The notes under the pieces: model-generated
What the model saw: the letters and a program-made list of their open reading frames with translations, nothing else
What the model was told of the DNA's origin: nothing
Databases searched by the model: none
Origin: an uncultured Bacteroidales bacterium
Lineage (GTDB): Bacteria; Bacteroidota; Bacteroidia; Bacteroidales; Paludibacteraceae
Reading direction: 5' to 3'
DNA: 64,000 nucleotides
NCBI GenBank assembly: GCA_946534715.1
Contig: CAMNCW010000036.1
Span: 1 to 64,000, forward strand
Shown: in pieces, positions 1 to 8,100 of the stretch
Numbering within the stretch: position 1 is the first letter of the stretch
Layout of the letters: each line of letters opens with the position of its first letter
Made by a program: the position numbers and the translations under genes

Positions 1-239
1 CTCCTAAAGCACTCAAAGCTTTTATCTTCTTTTATTTACATGTCAAAGACCACGTGGGAAAGTTCAGTTATCATATACCTTTCAACTTAGCGCCTCTTTC
101 GCGGGTATTTCGCGGGTATTTCGCGGGTCTTTCGGGATCTCGATCCAAAATTTCAGTGATAAAAGGATAATTTTAACTCTCGATAAAATGACGATTTTGG
201 ACAAAAAAGTAAGAAAAAAATCATTTTTTTGTCAAAATA
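1..239. other. Intergenic region upstream of rpmB
   Basis: No gene is seen before the rpmB promoter. The stretch holds a short motif near 45-75 that recurs inverted near 13,697-13,727, then an array of 11-base units at 96-139 (listed separately). The ORF-track start at 229 lies within or upstream of the promoter and is not a credible start. Confidence 0.6.
96..139. repeat. 11-base tandem array, copy 1
   Basis: Four consecutive 11-base units, three of the form nTTTCGCGGGT and a diverged fourth, lie about 100 bp upstream of the rpmB promoter. The same units with similar left flank (TAGCGCC) recur at 55,838-55,881. Confidence 0.85.
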
Positions 240-271
240 TTTGGTCATGTCAAAAAAAAGCAGTACCTTTG
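240..271 (+). promoter_or_regulatory. Promoter of rpmB-rpmG-DUF4295
   Basis: A -33 TTTG (240-243) is followed after exactly 20 bp by a -7 box TACCTTTG (264-271), the Bacteroidetes primary sigma-factor pattern. The 26 bases from ATGTC through the -7 box are identical to the tRNA promoter at 4241-4272, which suggests shared growth-linked expression (inference). Confidence 0.88.
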
Positions 272-336
272 CGCGATTTTTCGCGTTTATTGCGAAGAAC
301 GTCCTGATTGAAAATAATAATAAAATATATAATACA

Positions 337-573
337 ATGTCAAAGATTTGTCAAATTACAGGCAAGAAAGCCATGGGCGGATGCAACGTTTCGCACTCGA
401 AGCGTCACACCAAACGCAGTTTTGATGTGAACCTTTTCCGCCGCAAGTTCTACTGGGTAGAACAGGATGTATGGATCGAGCTGAACGTGAGTGCAGCTGG
501 TCTGAGAACTATTAACAAGATCGGTCTCGACAACGCGCTGAAACAAGCCGCTGAGAAGGGCTATCTCAATTAA
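337..573 (+). CDS. rpmB: 50S ribosomal protein L28
   Basis: L28 is a structural protein of the large ribosomal subunit. The 78-residue product begins [15 protein letters not shown] and contains the L28 hallmark [11 protein letters not shown]. The ORF-track start at 229 is rejected because the promoter -7 box is at 264-271, so only the ATG at 337 lies inside the transcript, about 60 nt downstream of the predicted start of transcription. The zinc-binding CxxC pairs of some L28 proteins are absent. It is first in a three-gene operon with L33 and DUF4295, an arrangement common in Bacteroidetes. Confidence 0.97.
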   Translation: MSKICQITGKKAMGGCNVSHSKRHTKRSFDVNLFRRKFYWVEQDVWIELNVSAAGLRTINKIGLDNALKQAAEKGYLN

Positions 574-590
574 ACGAAAGGAGCTGAACT

Positions 591-779
591 ATGGCAAAGA
601 AAACAAAAGAAGCACGCGTTCAAGTTATCCTTGAGTGCACCGAGCAGAAGAACAGCGGAGTTGCTGGTATGAGCCGTTACATCACGACCAAGAACCGCAA
701 AAACACTCCGGACCGTTTGGAACTCATGAAGTACAATCCCTATTTGAAGAAATACACCCTTCACAAAGAGATTAAGTAA
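591..779 (+). CDS. rpmG: 50S ribosomal protein L33
   Basis: The 62-residue basic protein reads [17 protein letters not shown] and contains [19 protein letters not shown], the conserved core of L33, followed by [10 protein letters not shown]. It is a structural component of the large subunit. Only one cysteine remains, so this is the zinc-free form. It lies 17 bp after rpmB and is preceded by a purine-rich AAAGGAG, one of the few Shine-Dalgarno-like sequences in this window. Co-transcription with rpmB from the promoter at 240 is expected. Confidence 0.97.
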   Translation: MAKKTKEARVQVILECTEQKNSGVAGMSRYITTKNRKNTPDRLELMKYNPYLKKYTLHKEIK

Positions 780-807
780 TTAACCCTAATTAGAAAGGCT
801 TAGAACT

Positions 808-960
808 ATGGCAAAGAAAGCGGTCGCAACCCTTCAAACCGGTAACTCCGGACGTGCGCACTCTAAGTGCATCAAGATGGTGAAGTCGCCTAAGACGGGT
901 GCTTACATCTTCCAGGAGGAAATCGTACTGAACGAGAAAGTAAACGAGTACTTCAAGTAA
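808..960 (+). CDS. DUF4295 family small basic protein
   Basis: This 50-residue protein (MAKKAVATLQTG... VNEYFK) is too short for the supplied ORF track. It is lysine-rich with the central stretch SKCIKMVKSPKTGAYIFQEE, typical of DUF4295, a Bacteroidetes-specific family usually encoded straight after rpmB and rpmG. No experimental function is known to me; the position suggests a ribosome-associated protein (inference). It starts 28 bp after rpmG and is followed within 40 bp by a strong terminator, so it closes the operon. The ftsY gene often found next in Bacteroidetes is not here. Confidence 0.9.
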   Translation: MAKKAVATLQTGNSGRAHSKCIKMVKSPKTGAYIFQEEIVLNEKVNEYFK

Positions 961-997
961 AAATCATGCTAAAGGCGAATTGCTGATAGCTAATTTC

Positions 998-1038
998 AAA
1001 AAAAATCGAGATACATTTGCATATCTCGATTTTTTTTT
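998..1038 (+). terminator. Intrinsic terminator of the rpmB operon, sharing DNA with the next promoter
   Basis: The arms AAAAATCGAGATA and TATCTCGATTTTT pair perfectly around an 8-base loop CATTTGCA, followed by a run of T. With A-runs on the left arm it could work in both directions. The loop contains the -33 element of the downstream promoter. Confidence 0.9.
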
Positions 1039-1047
1039 GTAATTTTG
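1016..1047 (+). promoter_or_regulatory. Promoter of the lipid kinase operon
   Basis: The -33 TTTG (1016-1019) lies in the loop of the preceding terminator. After 20 bp comes the -7 box TAATTTTG (1040-1047). The extension after the -33 (TTTGCATAT, then TC) matches the other promoters of the window. Confidence 0.82.
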
Positions 1048-1057
1048 CACCGCAATT

Positions 1058-1086
1058 CGTACATCGTAAATCGTCAAATCGTAAAT
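1058..1086 (+). repeat. Heptad leader array, diacylglycerol kinase-like gene
   Basis: Units CGTACAT, CGTAAAT, CGTCAAAT and CGTAAAT end 6 bp before the ATG at 1093. This is one of many 7-base arrays placed just in front of start codons in this window. Confidence 0.7.
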
Positions 1087-1092
1087 CTTATC

Positions 1093-2016
1093 ATGTTAGG
1101 CATCATAATTAATCCCAAATCGGGCAAGAAAGCCTTTCGCGCGCAACGCATATACTTATGGAAACTATTGCGCGCGAGACATCTGCCTTTCGCCTATCGT
1201 GTCACCAAGTATGCCGGACACGCTATTGAATTAGCGCGGGAGTTAGTCGAAAAAGGCTATGATGAGATACTCATTCTCGGCGGTGACGGTACCCTCTCCG
1301 AAGCGATTAATGGCATCATGCGGGCGAATATCGCACCCGAGCAGCGCGCGCAGGTACAAGTAGGCCTCATGCCCCGCGGGACAGGAAACGACTTCGCCCG
1401 TTACTGGCTCCTCGACAAACGCTTCAAAGAGAGCCTCCGACGCTTCTTCGAAGGCGAAGGACATCCTATCGACATCGGTTGTGTTACCTATTGGCGAAAC
1501 GGTATTGAGCATCATCGCTATTTCATCAACTCCGTCGGTTTCGGTGTGGATCCCCTCTGCTGCAAGAAAGCCGAGACCCTCAAGTATTATCTCGGCTCCC
1601 ACCATGTGAACTATCTCTTCGGACTCATAGCCGCTATTATCGAGCATAAAGCGCAACACATGGTATTGAGCGTGGACGGCAAAGTGGCGGTGGACGACCG
1701 GCTCTTCACTATGAACATCGGAAACGGACCTTTCTCAGGAGGTGGCATCAAGCAAAACCCCGAAGCCGACCCTACAGACGGGCTCTTCCACGCGATGTTC
1801 GTCAAGAAACCCACACTCAAACAGATCATCAAGGCTTTGCCTAAACTCTATAACGGCAAACTGACGGAACTGCCCTTTATCTATCCCCTTTGCGGCAAAG
1901 AGATCGAGATCTCTTATCACAAACACATACTCTTTGAGGCGGATGGTATTTTGGAAAACATCATCGGTCCCTGCAAAGTGACCTGCCTCCACCACGCGCT
2001 GCAATTTAAATGCTAA
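1093..2016 (+). CDS. Diacylglycerol/lipid kinase family protein (YegS/DagK-like)
   Basis: The 307-residue protein has the DAGK catalytic-domain signature: N-terminal MLGIIINPKSGKK, the nucleotide-binding loop ILGGDGTLSEAING (about residues 60-73), and MPRGTGNDFARY (about 93-104). The family phosphorylates lipids such as diacylglycerol or sphingoid bases at the inner face of the membrane; the substrate here is unknown. The track start at 1045 is a TTG overlapping the -7 box, so the ATG at 1093 is chosen. The next gene begins 6 bp downstream, suggesting an operon with sugar-phosphate genes. Confidence 0.9.
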   Translation: MLGIIINPKSGKKAFRAQRIYLWKLLRARHLPFAYRVTKYAGHAIELARELVEKGYDEILILGGDGTLSEAINGIMRANIAPEQRAQVQVGLMPRGTGNDFARYWLLDKRFKESLRRFFEGEGHPIDIGCVTYWRNGIEHHRYFINSVGFGVDPLCCKKAETLKYYLGSHHVNYLFGLIAAIIEHKAQHMVLSVDGKVAVDDRLFTMNIGNGPFSGGGIKQNPEADPTDGLFHAMFVKKPTLKQIIKALPKLYNGKLTELPFIYPLCGKEIEISYHKHILFEADGILENIIGPCKVTCLHHALQFKC

Positions 2017-2022
2017 TGAATT

Positions 2023-2979
2023 ATGCAAATCGCAAAGCAAGGAAGTAACAGGGTTTATTCGCGCGAGACGGACACGAACGGCCGCTCTGTCATCCGTGTG
2101 GAGGGTACGAACCGGGACGAGAATCACGCCTTCATCTACATGGCGCGCCATTTCCATGAATTAGGCCTTCCTGTCCCCGAACTCTATTGGGTCAGCGATG
2201 ATGAGATGTCTTATACCCAGCAGGATTTGGGCGACCTCCTCCTTTTTGAGGCTATTCAACACGGACGTGAGACCGGCATCTTCTCCGCCGAAGAGCGCAC
2301 CTTGTTGGAACGCACGATACGCGCGCTCGCACACATACAAGTCGAAGGTGCGCAGAATTTTAATTGGTCCGTCTGTTTCCCTGTTCCCGCAATGGACGAA
2401 CGGTCTGTTCGATGGGACCTCAATTATTTCAAATACTGTTTCCTCAAAGGCACTAAGATCGAGTTCTCCGAACCTGCTCTTGAAGATGATTTCGACCAAA
2501 TGGTCAAAAATCTTCTATCAACTTTCAACTTTCAACTTTCAACTTTCTTATACCGCGATTTCCAAAGCCGCAATGTGATGATCAAAGACGGCATGCCGTA
2601 TTTTATCGATTTCCAAGGCGGCCGACGCGGACCAACGCAGTATGACGTAGCTTCCTTCTTATGGCAGGCGAAGGCGAATATCCCCCAAAACCTCCGCAAC
2701 GAACTCATAGACGCCTATCTGGACGAATTGAAGAACCTTCAGCCAAGCTTGGCTGAAGCAGATTGGAAAGCCCTCTTGCCGCATTTCGTCCTCTTCCGCA
2801 CGCTCCAAGTACTCGGCGCGTATGGCTACAGGGGCTATTTCGAGCGCAAAACCCATTTCCTCGAATCAATCCCCAATGCCCTGCGGAACTTATCCGAACT
2901 ATTCGCCATGCATGGCGAATTACAAACCCAATACCCCTATCTCTATGCTATTAGTAACGATTTACTCATTCTCCTTTAA
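2023..2979 (+). CDS. APH-fold sugar kinase (AmgK-like phosphotransferase)
   Basis: The 318-residue protein has the aminoglycoside phosphotransferase fold: the catalytic loop YRDFQSRNVM (Brenner-type HxD replaced by YRDFQxxN, as in cell-wall sugar kinases) and the metal-binding FIDFQGGRRGPTQYDVA. AmgK homologues phosphorylate MurNAc/GlcNAc at the anomeric carbon in peptidoglycan recycling, and pair with a MurU-like nucleotidyltransferase, which here lies 0.4 kb downstream. The segment STFNFQLSTF just before the catalytic loop is encoded by four tandem CAACTTT units, an in-frame repeat insertion. Two perfect 20-bp palindromes lie further on. The 3' end overlaps the RapZ-like gene by 35 bp. Confidence 0.85.
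   Translation: MQIAKQGSNRVYSRETDTNGRSVIRVEGTNRDENHAFIYMARHFHELGLPVPELYWVSDDEMSYTQQDLGDLLLFEAIQHGRETGIFSAEERTLLERTIRALAHIQVEGAQNFNWSVCFPVPAMDERSVRWDLNYFKYCFLKGTKIEFSEPALEDDFDQMVKNLLSTFNFQLSTFLYRDFQSRNVMIKDGMPYFIDFQGGRRGPTQYDVASFLWQAKANIPQNLRNELIDAYLDELKNLQPSLAEADWKALLPHFVLFRTLQVLGAYGYRGYFERKTHFLESIPNALRNLSELFAMHGELQTQYPYLYAISNDLLILL
2519..2546 (+). repeat. In-frame heptad array in the sugar kinase
   Basis: Four exact CAACTTT units (28 bp) lie just upstream of the catalytic YRDF motif. On the coding strand the unit has no stop in any of the three frames. Confidence 0.85.
2738..2757. repeat. Perfect 20-bp palindrome inside the sugar kinase gene
   Basis: TTCAGCCAAGCTTGGCTGAA equals its own reverse complement and encodes QPSLAE in frame. 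A second perfect 20-bp palindrome lies 163 bp downstream in the same gene. Confidence 0.85.
2901..2920. repeat. Second perfect 20-bp palindrome inside the sugar kinase gene
   Basis: ATTCGCCATGCATGGCGAAT is perfectly self-complementary and encodes FAMHGE in frame near the C-terminus. Confidence 0.85.
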
Positions 2980-3346
2980 ACGGGGCATTCCTGCTGACGA
3001 ATCCGGCAATGGTGGCGGCTATGTCTTCGACTGCCGCTCGACCCATAATCCCGGCAAATACGACCAATACAAAGCCCTGACGGGCTTGGATCAGCCGGTG
3101 ATAGACTTCTTGGAGAAAGATGGCGAAATACTCACCTTCCTGGATTCGGTCTATCGCCTCGTGGATCATCACGTGGAGCGCTTTATCGAACGCGATTTTG
3201 CGAATCTTCAAGTCTCTTTCGGTTGTACCGGCGGACAACACCGTTCTGTCTATTGTGCCGAGCATTTGGCGCAACATCTCAAAACGAAATACGACATCCG
3301 TATCCGTCTCATCCACCGCGAACGAGGAATAAACGTAACATTATAA
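2945..3346 (+). CDS. RapZ C-terminal domain-like protein
   Basis: The 133-residue product starts MLLVTIYSFSFKRG and shows the RapZ C-terminal-domain motifs SFSFKRGIP, FDCRSTHNPG and SFGCTGGQHRSV. The C-terminal domain of E. coli RapZ binds the small RNA GlmZ and senses glucosamine-6-phosphate; the N-terminal P-loop domain is absent here. The frame is +1 relative to the upstream kinase and the two genes overlap by 35 bp, giving translational coupling or, if homologues are fused, a split by frameshift. Its place between a sugar kinase and a sugar nucleotidyltransferase suggests a role in amino-sugar sensing or catalysis (inference). Confidence 0.85.
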   Translation: MLLVTIYSFSFKRGIPADESGNGGGYVFDCRSTHNPGKYDQYKALTGLDQPVIDFLEKDGEILTFLDSVYRLVDHHVERFIERDFANLQVSFGCTGGQHRSVYCAEHLAQHLKTKYDIRIRLIHRERGINVTL

Positions 3347-3370
3347 TTTTCACCCAAGGACGGCCTGTTT

Positions 3371-4135
3371 ATGAAAGCTCTGATTTTTGCTGCTGGTTTA
3401 GGTACGCGTCTCAAGCCCCTGACCGACACGATGCCGAAGGCATTGGTCCCCCTCGCCGGGAAAACGCTTCTTCAATGGCAAGTGGAGAAACTGCGGGATG
3501 CCGGGATAACCGACATCTTTGTCAACGTACATCATTTCCCCGACCAGATCATCGATACCGTCCGCCAAAACGAAGGGTGGAGTACGTCCGTCACCATTTC
3601 CGACGAACGGGATCAACTCCTCGACACCGGCGGTGGACTCAGGAAAATCATCAATGAGCAATTCATGACGCTGAACGAACCTATCCTCGCTTGCAATGTG
3701 GATATCCTCTCGAATATAGACATCAAAGCGCTCATCGCCCGTTATGAATCGACAGGCCTCTCCCAATTGGTAGTCTCTGACCGCAATACACAGCGCTACC
3801 TGCTCTTTGACGAGACAGGCATGCTCCGGGGATGGACGAATATCAAAACCGGTGAACGGAAACCTCAAAATCTCCCATCACCTATCACCAATTACCGGCA
3901 ACTCGCTTTCTCCGGCATGCAGATCTTGAGCCCGGAGGTGTTGGCACGTTTGAATGAAATGACGCAGGAAAAATTCTCCCTCATAGATTTCTATCTCCAC
4001 CTCTGCGAAACAAACTCGCTCACTTCCCCTGAATCAACCTTGCTTGCGTATATTCCCGTCAATTACCGGATGATGGATGTGGGAAAAATTGAACAAATTC
4101 AGGAGGCGGAAAACTTTGCCAAATCCTTGTCTTGA
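3371..4135 (+). CDS. Sugar-1-phosphate nucleotidyltransferase (MurU-like)
   Basis: The 254-residue protein begins with the NTP-transferase signature FAAGLGTRLKPLTDTMPKAL (residues about 5-24) and has LDTGGGL and a central NVDIL metal/nucleotide motif, as in MurU and mannose-1-phosphate guanylyltransferases. It would activate the sugar-1-phosphate made by the upstream kinase to an NDP-sugar. In Pseudomonas, AmgK-MurU bypasses fosfomycin-sensitive UDP-MurNAc synthesis; whether this pair does so is inference. The segment LPSPITNYR is encoded by ATCACC-like short repeats and may be a small insertion. It is last in the operon that starts at 1093. Confidence 0.85.
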   Translation: MKALIFAAGLGTRLKPLTDTMPKALVPLAGKTLLQWQVEKLRDAGITDIFVNVHHFPDQIIDTVRQNEGWSTSVTISDERDQLLDTGGGLRKIINEQFMTLNEPILACNVDILSNIDIKALIARYESTGLSQLVVSDRNTQRYLLFDETGMLRGWTNIKTGERKPQNLPSPITNYRQLAFSGMQILSPEVLARLNEMTQEKFSLIDFYLHLCETNSLTSPESTLLAYIPVNYRMMDVGKIEQIQEAENFAKSLS

Positions 4136-4240
4136 AGGACCGAAAAATCACATCAATCGACAAAATAAGTCTCATTATGTCGCACTTTTTGTTGTTTTTT
4201 GCGTAAATATGCGTTTTTTTTGAAAAAAAATGCAAAAATA

Positions 4241-4272
4241 TTTGCGTATGTCAAAAAAAAGCAGTACCTTTG
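4241..4272 (+). promoter_or_regulatory. Promoter of tRNA-Lys / tRNA-Arg
   Basis: A -33 TTTG (4241-4244), 20-bp spacer and -7 TACCTTTG (4265-4272). The spacer and -7 box match the rpmB promoter at 26 consecutive positions. It lies 69 bp upstream of tRNA-Lys. Confidence 0.88.
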
Positions 4273-4340
4273 CACCCGCTTTTGAGAAGAACGACATTTT
4301 TTGGCTCTCCCTCGGGATCATACCAACAAAGTGAAAGCGA

Positions 4341-4413
4341 GTCTCCCTAGCTCAGTTGGTAGAGCAACTGACTCTTAATCAGTGGGTCGAGGGTTCGAGT
4401 CCCTCGGGGGACA
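4341..4413 (+). tRNA. tRNA-Lys (anticodon CTT)
   Basis: The cloverleaf is complete: acceptor GTCTCCC pairs with GGGGGAC (one G-U), D-arm with AGCTCAGTTGGTAGAGC, anticodon loop ACTCTTAAT with CTT, T-arm GAGGG-TTCGAGT-CCCTC, discriminator A. CCA is not encoded. It decodes AAG and is the first gene of a two-tRNA transcript. Confidence 0.96.
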
Positions 4414-4442
4414 CAAAAAGCACAAATGATTTTTGAAAGTCT

Positions 4443-4516
4443 GGTCCATTAGCTCAACTGAATAGAGTACCACACTACGGATGTGGGGGTTGCAGGTTTG
4501 AATCCTGCATGGATCA
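4443..4516 (+). tRNA. tRNA-Arg (anticodon ACG)
   Basis: Acceptor GGTCCAT pairs with ATGGATC, anticodon stem CCACA/TGTGG encloses a loop with ACG, and the T-arm is GCAGG-TTTGAAT-CCTGC. CCA is not encoded. The A34 would be deaminated to inosine to read CGU/CGC/CGA. It lies 29 bp after tRNA-Lys. Confidence 0.95.
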
Positions 4517-4527
4517 CATACAAAAAG

Positions 4528-4566
4528 AAAACTCATCTGAAAGTTCACTTTCAAGTGAGTTTTTTA
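4528..4566 (+). terminator. Terminator of the tRNA transcript
   Basis: AAAACTCA pairs with TGAGTTTT and an inner CTGAAAG/CTTTCAAG stem extends it with one bulge. A T-run follows. It ends the two-tRNA unit before the convergent minus-strand gene. Confidence 0.85.
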
Positions 4567-4581
4567 TTTTGGATGTAGAAA

Positions 4582-5100
4582 TCACCACTTCTCCCCCTCT
4601 GAGAGGGGGGCGGGGGGTGTCTCATGCTTAATGATATAGTAAGGAATGCCCAGTGCCTGTATCTCCGCTTCGTACCGGTTGAACAGTTCTAACCGCATTG
4701 CCTCATCGCCGTTGTAGCGCGCCGGATCTGGGATCCACGGAAGATCCGGATAAGTCAGCAGATACACATCCATAGGATACGCTTTTATCGCCTCCTCTAA
4801 CCATTCCGGCACTTTGCCAAAAGCATATTCAAACCACACTTTCGTGACAATCAGCTCCGTATCAAAGAAAGCCACTTCGTTTTCAGACCGGTTCTCTCTC
4901 AAGCAGTAAGGTTTCATTTCCTCTATCTGATGCCGCGCTATGCCGCACAGTTCGTCATACGTGACCTCCTGGCTCCCTTTCTGCTCTATATACGTGCGCG
5001 CGTACTCGGGCACGTACGTTCCTTTATATCTATTGGCTAAATAAAGAGCCAACGAGCTTTTGCCCGTTGACTCCGGTCCTATGATACCTACTCGATACAT
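4582..5100 (-). CDS. NadR-like AAA-type nucleotide/nucleoside kinase
   Basis: The protein begins MYRVGIIGPESTGKSSLALY, a P-loop (GPESTGKS) typical of the ribosylnicotinamide-kinase domain of NadR, followed by VPEYARTYIEQKG and a C-terminal RYEAEIQALGIPYY. The probable role is phosphorylation of nicotinamide riboside in NAD salvage (family inference; no NMN adenylyltransferase domain is present). The last 12 residues, TPPAPLSEGEKW, are encoded by a copy of the G-rich hairpin element, so the element supplies the C-terminus. A second possible start lies 4 codons upstream at 5112; the ATG at 5100 is chosen because the family begins there. Confidence 0.8.
   Translation of the reverse strand: MYRVGIIGPESTGKSSLALYLANRYKGTYVPEYARTYIEQKGSQEVTYDELCGIARHQIEEMKPYCLRENRSENEVAFFDTELIVTKVWFEYAFGKVPEWLEEAIKAYPMDVYLLTYPDLPWIPDPARYNGDEAMRLELFNRYEAEIQALGIPYYIIKHETPPAPLSEGEKW
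4591..4621 (+). repeat. G-rich hairpin element forming a protein C-terminus
   Basis: CTCCCCCTCTGAGAGGGGG hairpin plus G-rich tail CGGGGGGTGTC. It codes on the minus strand for the end of the NadR-like kinase. Its polarity on the + strand is the same as all other copies. Confidence 0.9.
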
Positions 5101-5107
5101 CCTAATT

Positions 5108-5149
5108 CTCAAATCTCAAATATCAAATCTCAAATCTCAAATCTCAATT
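5108..5149 (-). repeat. Heptad array between sprA and the NadR-like kinase
   Basis: Six 7-base units, mostly CTCAAAT on the + strand, fill the gap between the sprA stop codon (5148-5150) and the start of the NadR-like kinase. Confidence 0.9.
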
Positions 5150-8100
5150 ACCTCGTGAGCATTAACTTGATGTTAATACCGATATTATCCGATTTGACGG
5201 GATAACTGGATGAGATGAGAGGAGTTGTCCCCTGGTGGTCGTAGAAGAGCTGTAAATTGATTTTCTGGCTCAATACGTAGTCCGCCGAGATCTTGATGCC
5301 TAACACCTTGTTTCCGCTCGATGCCTGTGTGATACCTTCTTCCACTTTGCGGAGCAGCATCTTCACATCCTTATACGATATATCGACTTGCAGTTTGAGG
5401 TCATTGCTTACTTTCTTTTGAGCGCCGTCTTTGTTCTTGGTGATGAAACTGAGGTTCTTGATGGTGTAACCGCCGCCGATCACAAACTCGCTCGTGTGGC
5501 CTTCTGTCAGTTGTACGCTCGTCACATTGAGTGCCAGGTTACGCTGTTTGCGGTATTCGGCTTTGAGGTTCATCGAGTTCTTCATCGTCATGTTCACACC
5601 GATGAGCGGCGAGAATGCCTCGGTGATGGTCACATTGCTGATGTCGAACGCCGAACTCGGACGCGGGGTATCGGTTGTCACGTCGCGTACGAAACCGATC
5701 TGGCGGTTAGCCGATTCGGAACCGACCCAAGTGGAGTAGGAGCCGAATGAACCGATGGCGTACTTACAGGTGTAAGCGTGCGTCAGGGTGACGGACTTGA
5801 AATGGTCTTTCATCCACGGCAGTTTGCCTAAACCGTCATAGGTCACTGACCAGTTCGGCAGGATGCTCAGGAAGCCCAGGAAGGGGTTGAGGCTCACGCG
5901 GTTCGGGTCTCTGCCGGTATAAGCCGCCAGGAACGCCGGTACTAACACATCGGCGGAGTTGCGGTTCACTTTGCCGTGCTTGCTCGGGTCATACACCGTT
6001 CCTGCCGGTATATTGCTCATAAAGCCCACTGTCGGCAGTACCGTCCCGGTATATTGCCCTTGTACGCGGTCGGTCAGGATAGCCCTGTTCGCGATGAACG
6101 TATTGAAGGCCTCGTTGTTGAAGTTCTCCTCTTGGCGTCCTACGCGCTTGAACATTGTTCCTATTGCCACTTGCGTGATGTTGAACGAACCGGTGATGTT
6201 CTCCTGCAAATGGTCGTAGGAATAGATGATCGAGTTCGATTCGGCCATGTAGCGCTTTCCGTTCAGCTGAATCTTCAGACCCGGCAGCGGCTCCATGGTC
6301 ACCTTAATATCAAAATCGGACGTGTGCGCGCGCGTTGCGGGTTGTACGATAGTGGTGTCCGACGAGAGCCACTGATACCGTTTGGCGCGCTCTAAGATGT
6401 CGTTGCGGATGAAGCCGAACGCAAAATCAAAGCCCGGCGCATAAACGCCGTTGGTTTTGCGCTGACCCATGAATCCGGCCTCCGGCATGAAGCCCGGCAT
6501 CGTCATGGAGTTCGTCTCGCGGTAAGTCACTTGTAACCTTCTGAACATCGTTCCGACGTAAGCGAACATGTCTCCTGCCACTTGTGCCGGTGTCCGCTCG
6601 TTCGGGTCGCGCGTCGTGACGGTCACGGTCGCCGAAGCGCAATCGGCTTTCGGGGTCATCGTGATCTTTGTGTTACCCGACGGGCTGAAATGAACTGGAA
6701 TGCTCTTGCCGGTCGAGTCCGCTACAGTAACCGTCAGCAGTTCGCTGTTGAGCCGGTGGGTGATCTCTACCGCCTCGCCTTTGTGCAAAGCTACGGTCTG
6801 CGTGTACGTCTTGGGTCTGAAGTTCCTCCGCGCACCACGGCCGGTGTAACGCTGTGTCATCGACTTCCAGTATTTGGACTTGCCGTACCAGGTCTCAAAA
6901 TTGATCGTTCCGTCCACTTGCCAGGTCTGCAAACTGGTCACGGTATTACCGCGGTTCACACCATTGGTCGTCGAAGCGGTTCGGGTCCAGTTGTAGTTCG
7001 CGTTGTACGATGCGTTCGCGGTCAATGCGTCCAGACCCGGAATACGGTTGAACGGCACGTTCCAGCTGGCGGTGAACACCTGTTGATAGGTGTATGGCGA
7101 ACCGAATTTGGCTAACGACCGTTGGATCGTATCTTTCCATGCCTCGTATTTGTCGTGGTTGAACTGCTCGTCAAAATAGCCGCTTTTGAGGATCTCCGGC
7201 GTGTATTTACCTTCGTCAATGATCGCATTCATCGCGCTCTGGAACGAGAACTTCATGTTCTTCGTCAGGTCGTATTTGATATCCACGTTGCGGTCCCAGG
7301 TAAAGTCCTTGCTGAACGTCAGATCCATCGCCTCTGCCGACACACCTGCCAAATCGCGCATCTTCATGTGGCTGAAAGTACGGTGCATGTTCGTGCTGAA
7401 TGCCCATGATTGCGGCAGATAGTAGAAGTTCATCTCTTTGAGGAATTTCACCTTCTGCACTTTCTCCACTTTGGCAAACGGCTCCCACGGTTTGGGGTTG
7501 AAGCTGTACGAATATTGGAACGAACCCTTATGGTCGGTGGTGATGTTCTTTTCCATCTCCGGCGAGTGCTCGTTCTGTTTGTTGTACGACGCGGAGATAG
7601 AAAAGTTCGCCGGGTCGTAGAACATGTCTTTCTTCTTCGAGTGGATATTGACCTTCATGTTGCTTACGCTGAACGACGTGGACTCATGCACGGTGTTCGA
7701 ACGGGTCTTGATCGAGTCTTTCTCGCGTTTGGTGTTAAACGTATTGAGGGTCTCGGCTAACTTGACGTCGGTGTCCAACGGGTCGTAGTCGGGACTGGTG
7801 GTCTCGTTGCTGTAGGAAGCGTAGATCGGCAACTGGATCTTCGCCTGCTCCGGGAAGAGACGGCCTGCCTCTATGGCACCGCTGACGCTCAACTGGTAGA
7901 AGTTGTCAAGGTTTCGGTCCAGCACGTTCGATTCGATCGAACCATAGCCGGCGGTCTCTAATCGCCCTGCTACATTCACTTGCGCAATGTCGCTCACCGC
8001 CAGAGCTGCATTCGCCATCGCGGCAACACCGCCTTGCTCGTTGAACTGGCTCAGACGCAACTCGTTCACCCATATCTCACCGCTGGCGTCGTGCTGGCCG

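Noticed and set aside
53-62. parS-like site at CCACGTGGGA
   Set aside because: Only the CACGTG core fits; the flanks do not complete a parS-type 16-bp palindrome.
229-336. Upstream extension of rpmB in the ORF track
   Set aside because: The -7 box lies at 264-271, so codons before about 277 cannot be in the mRNA; L28 starts at 337.
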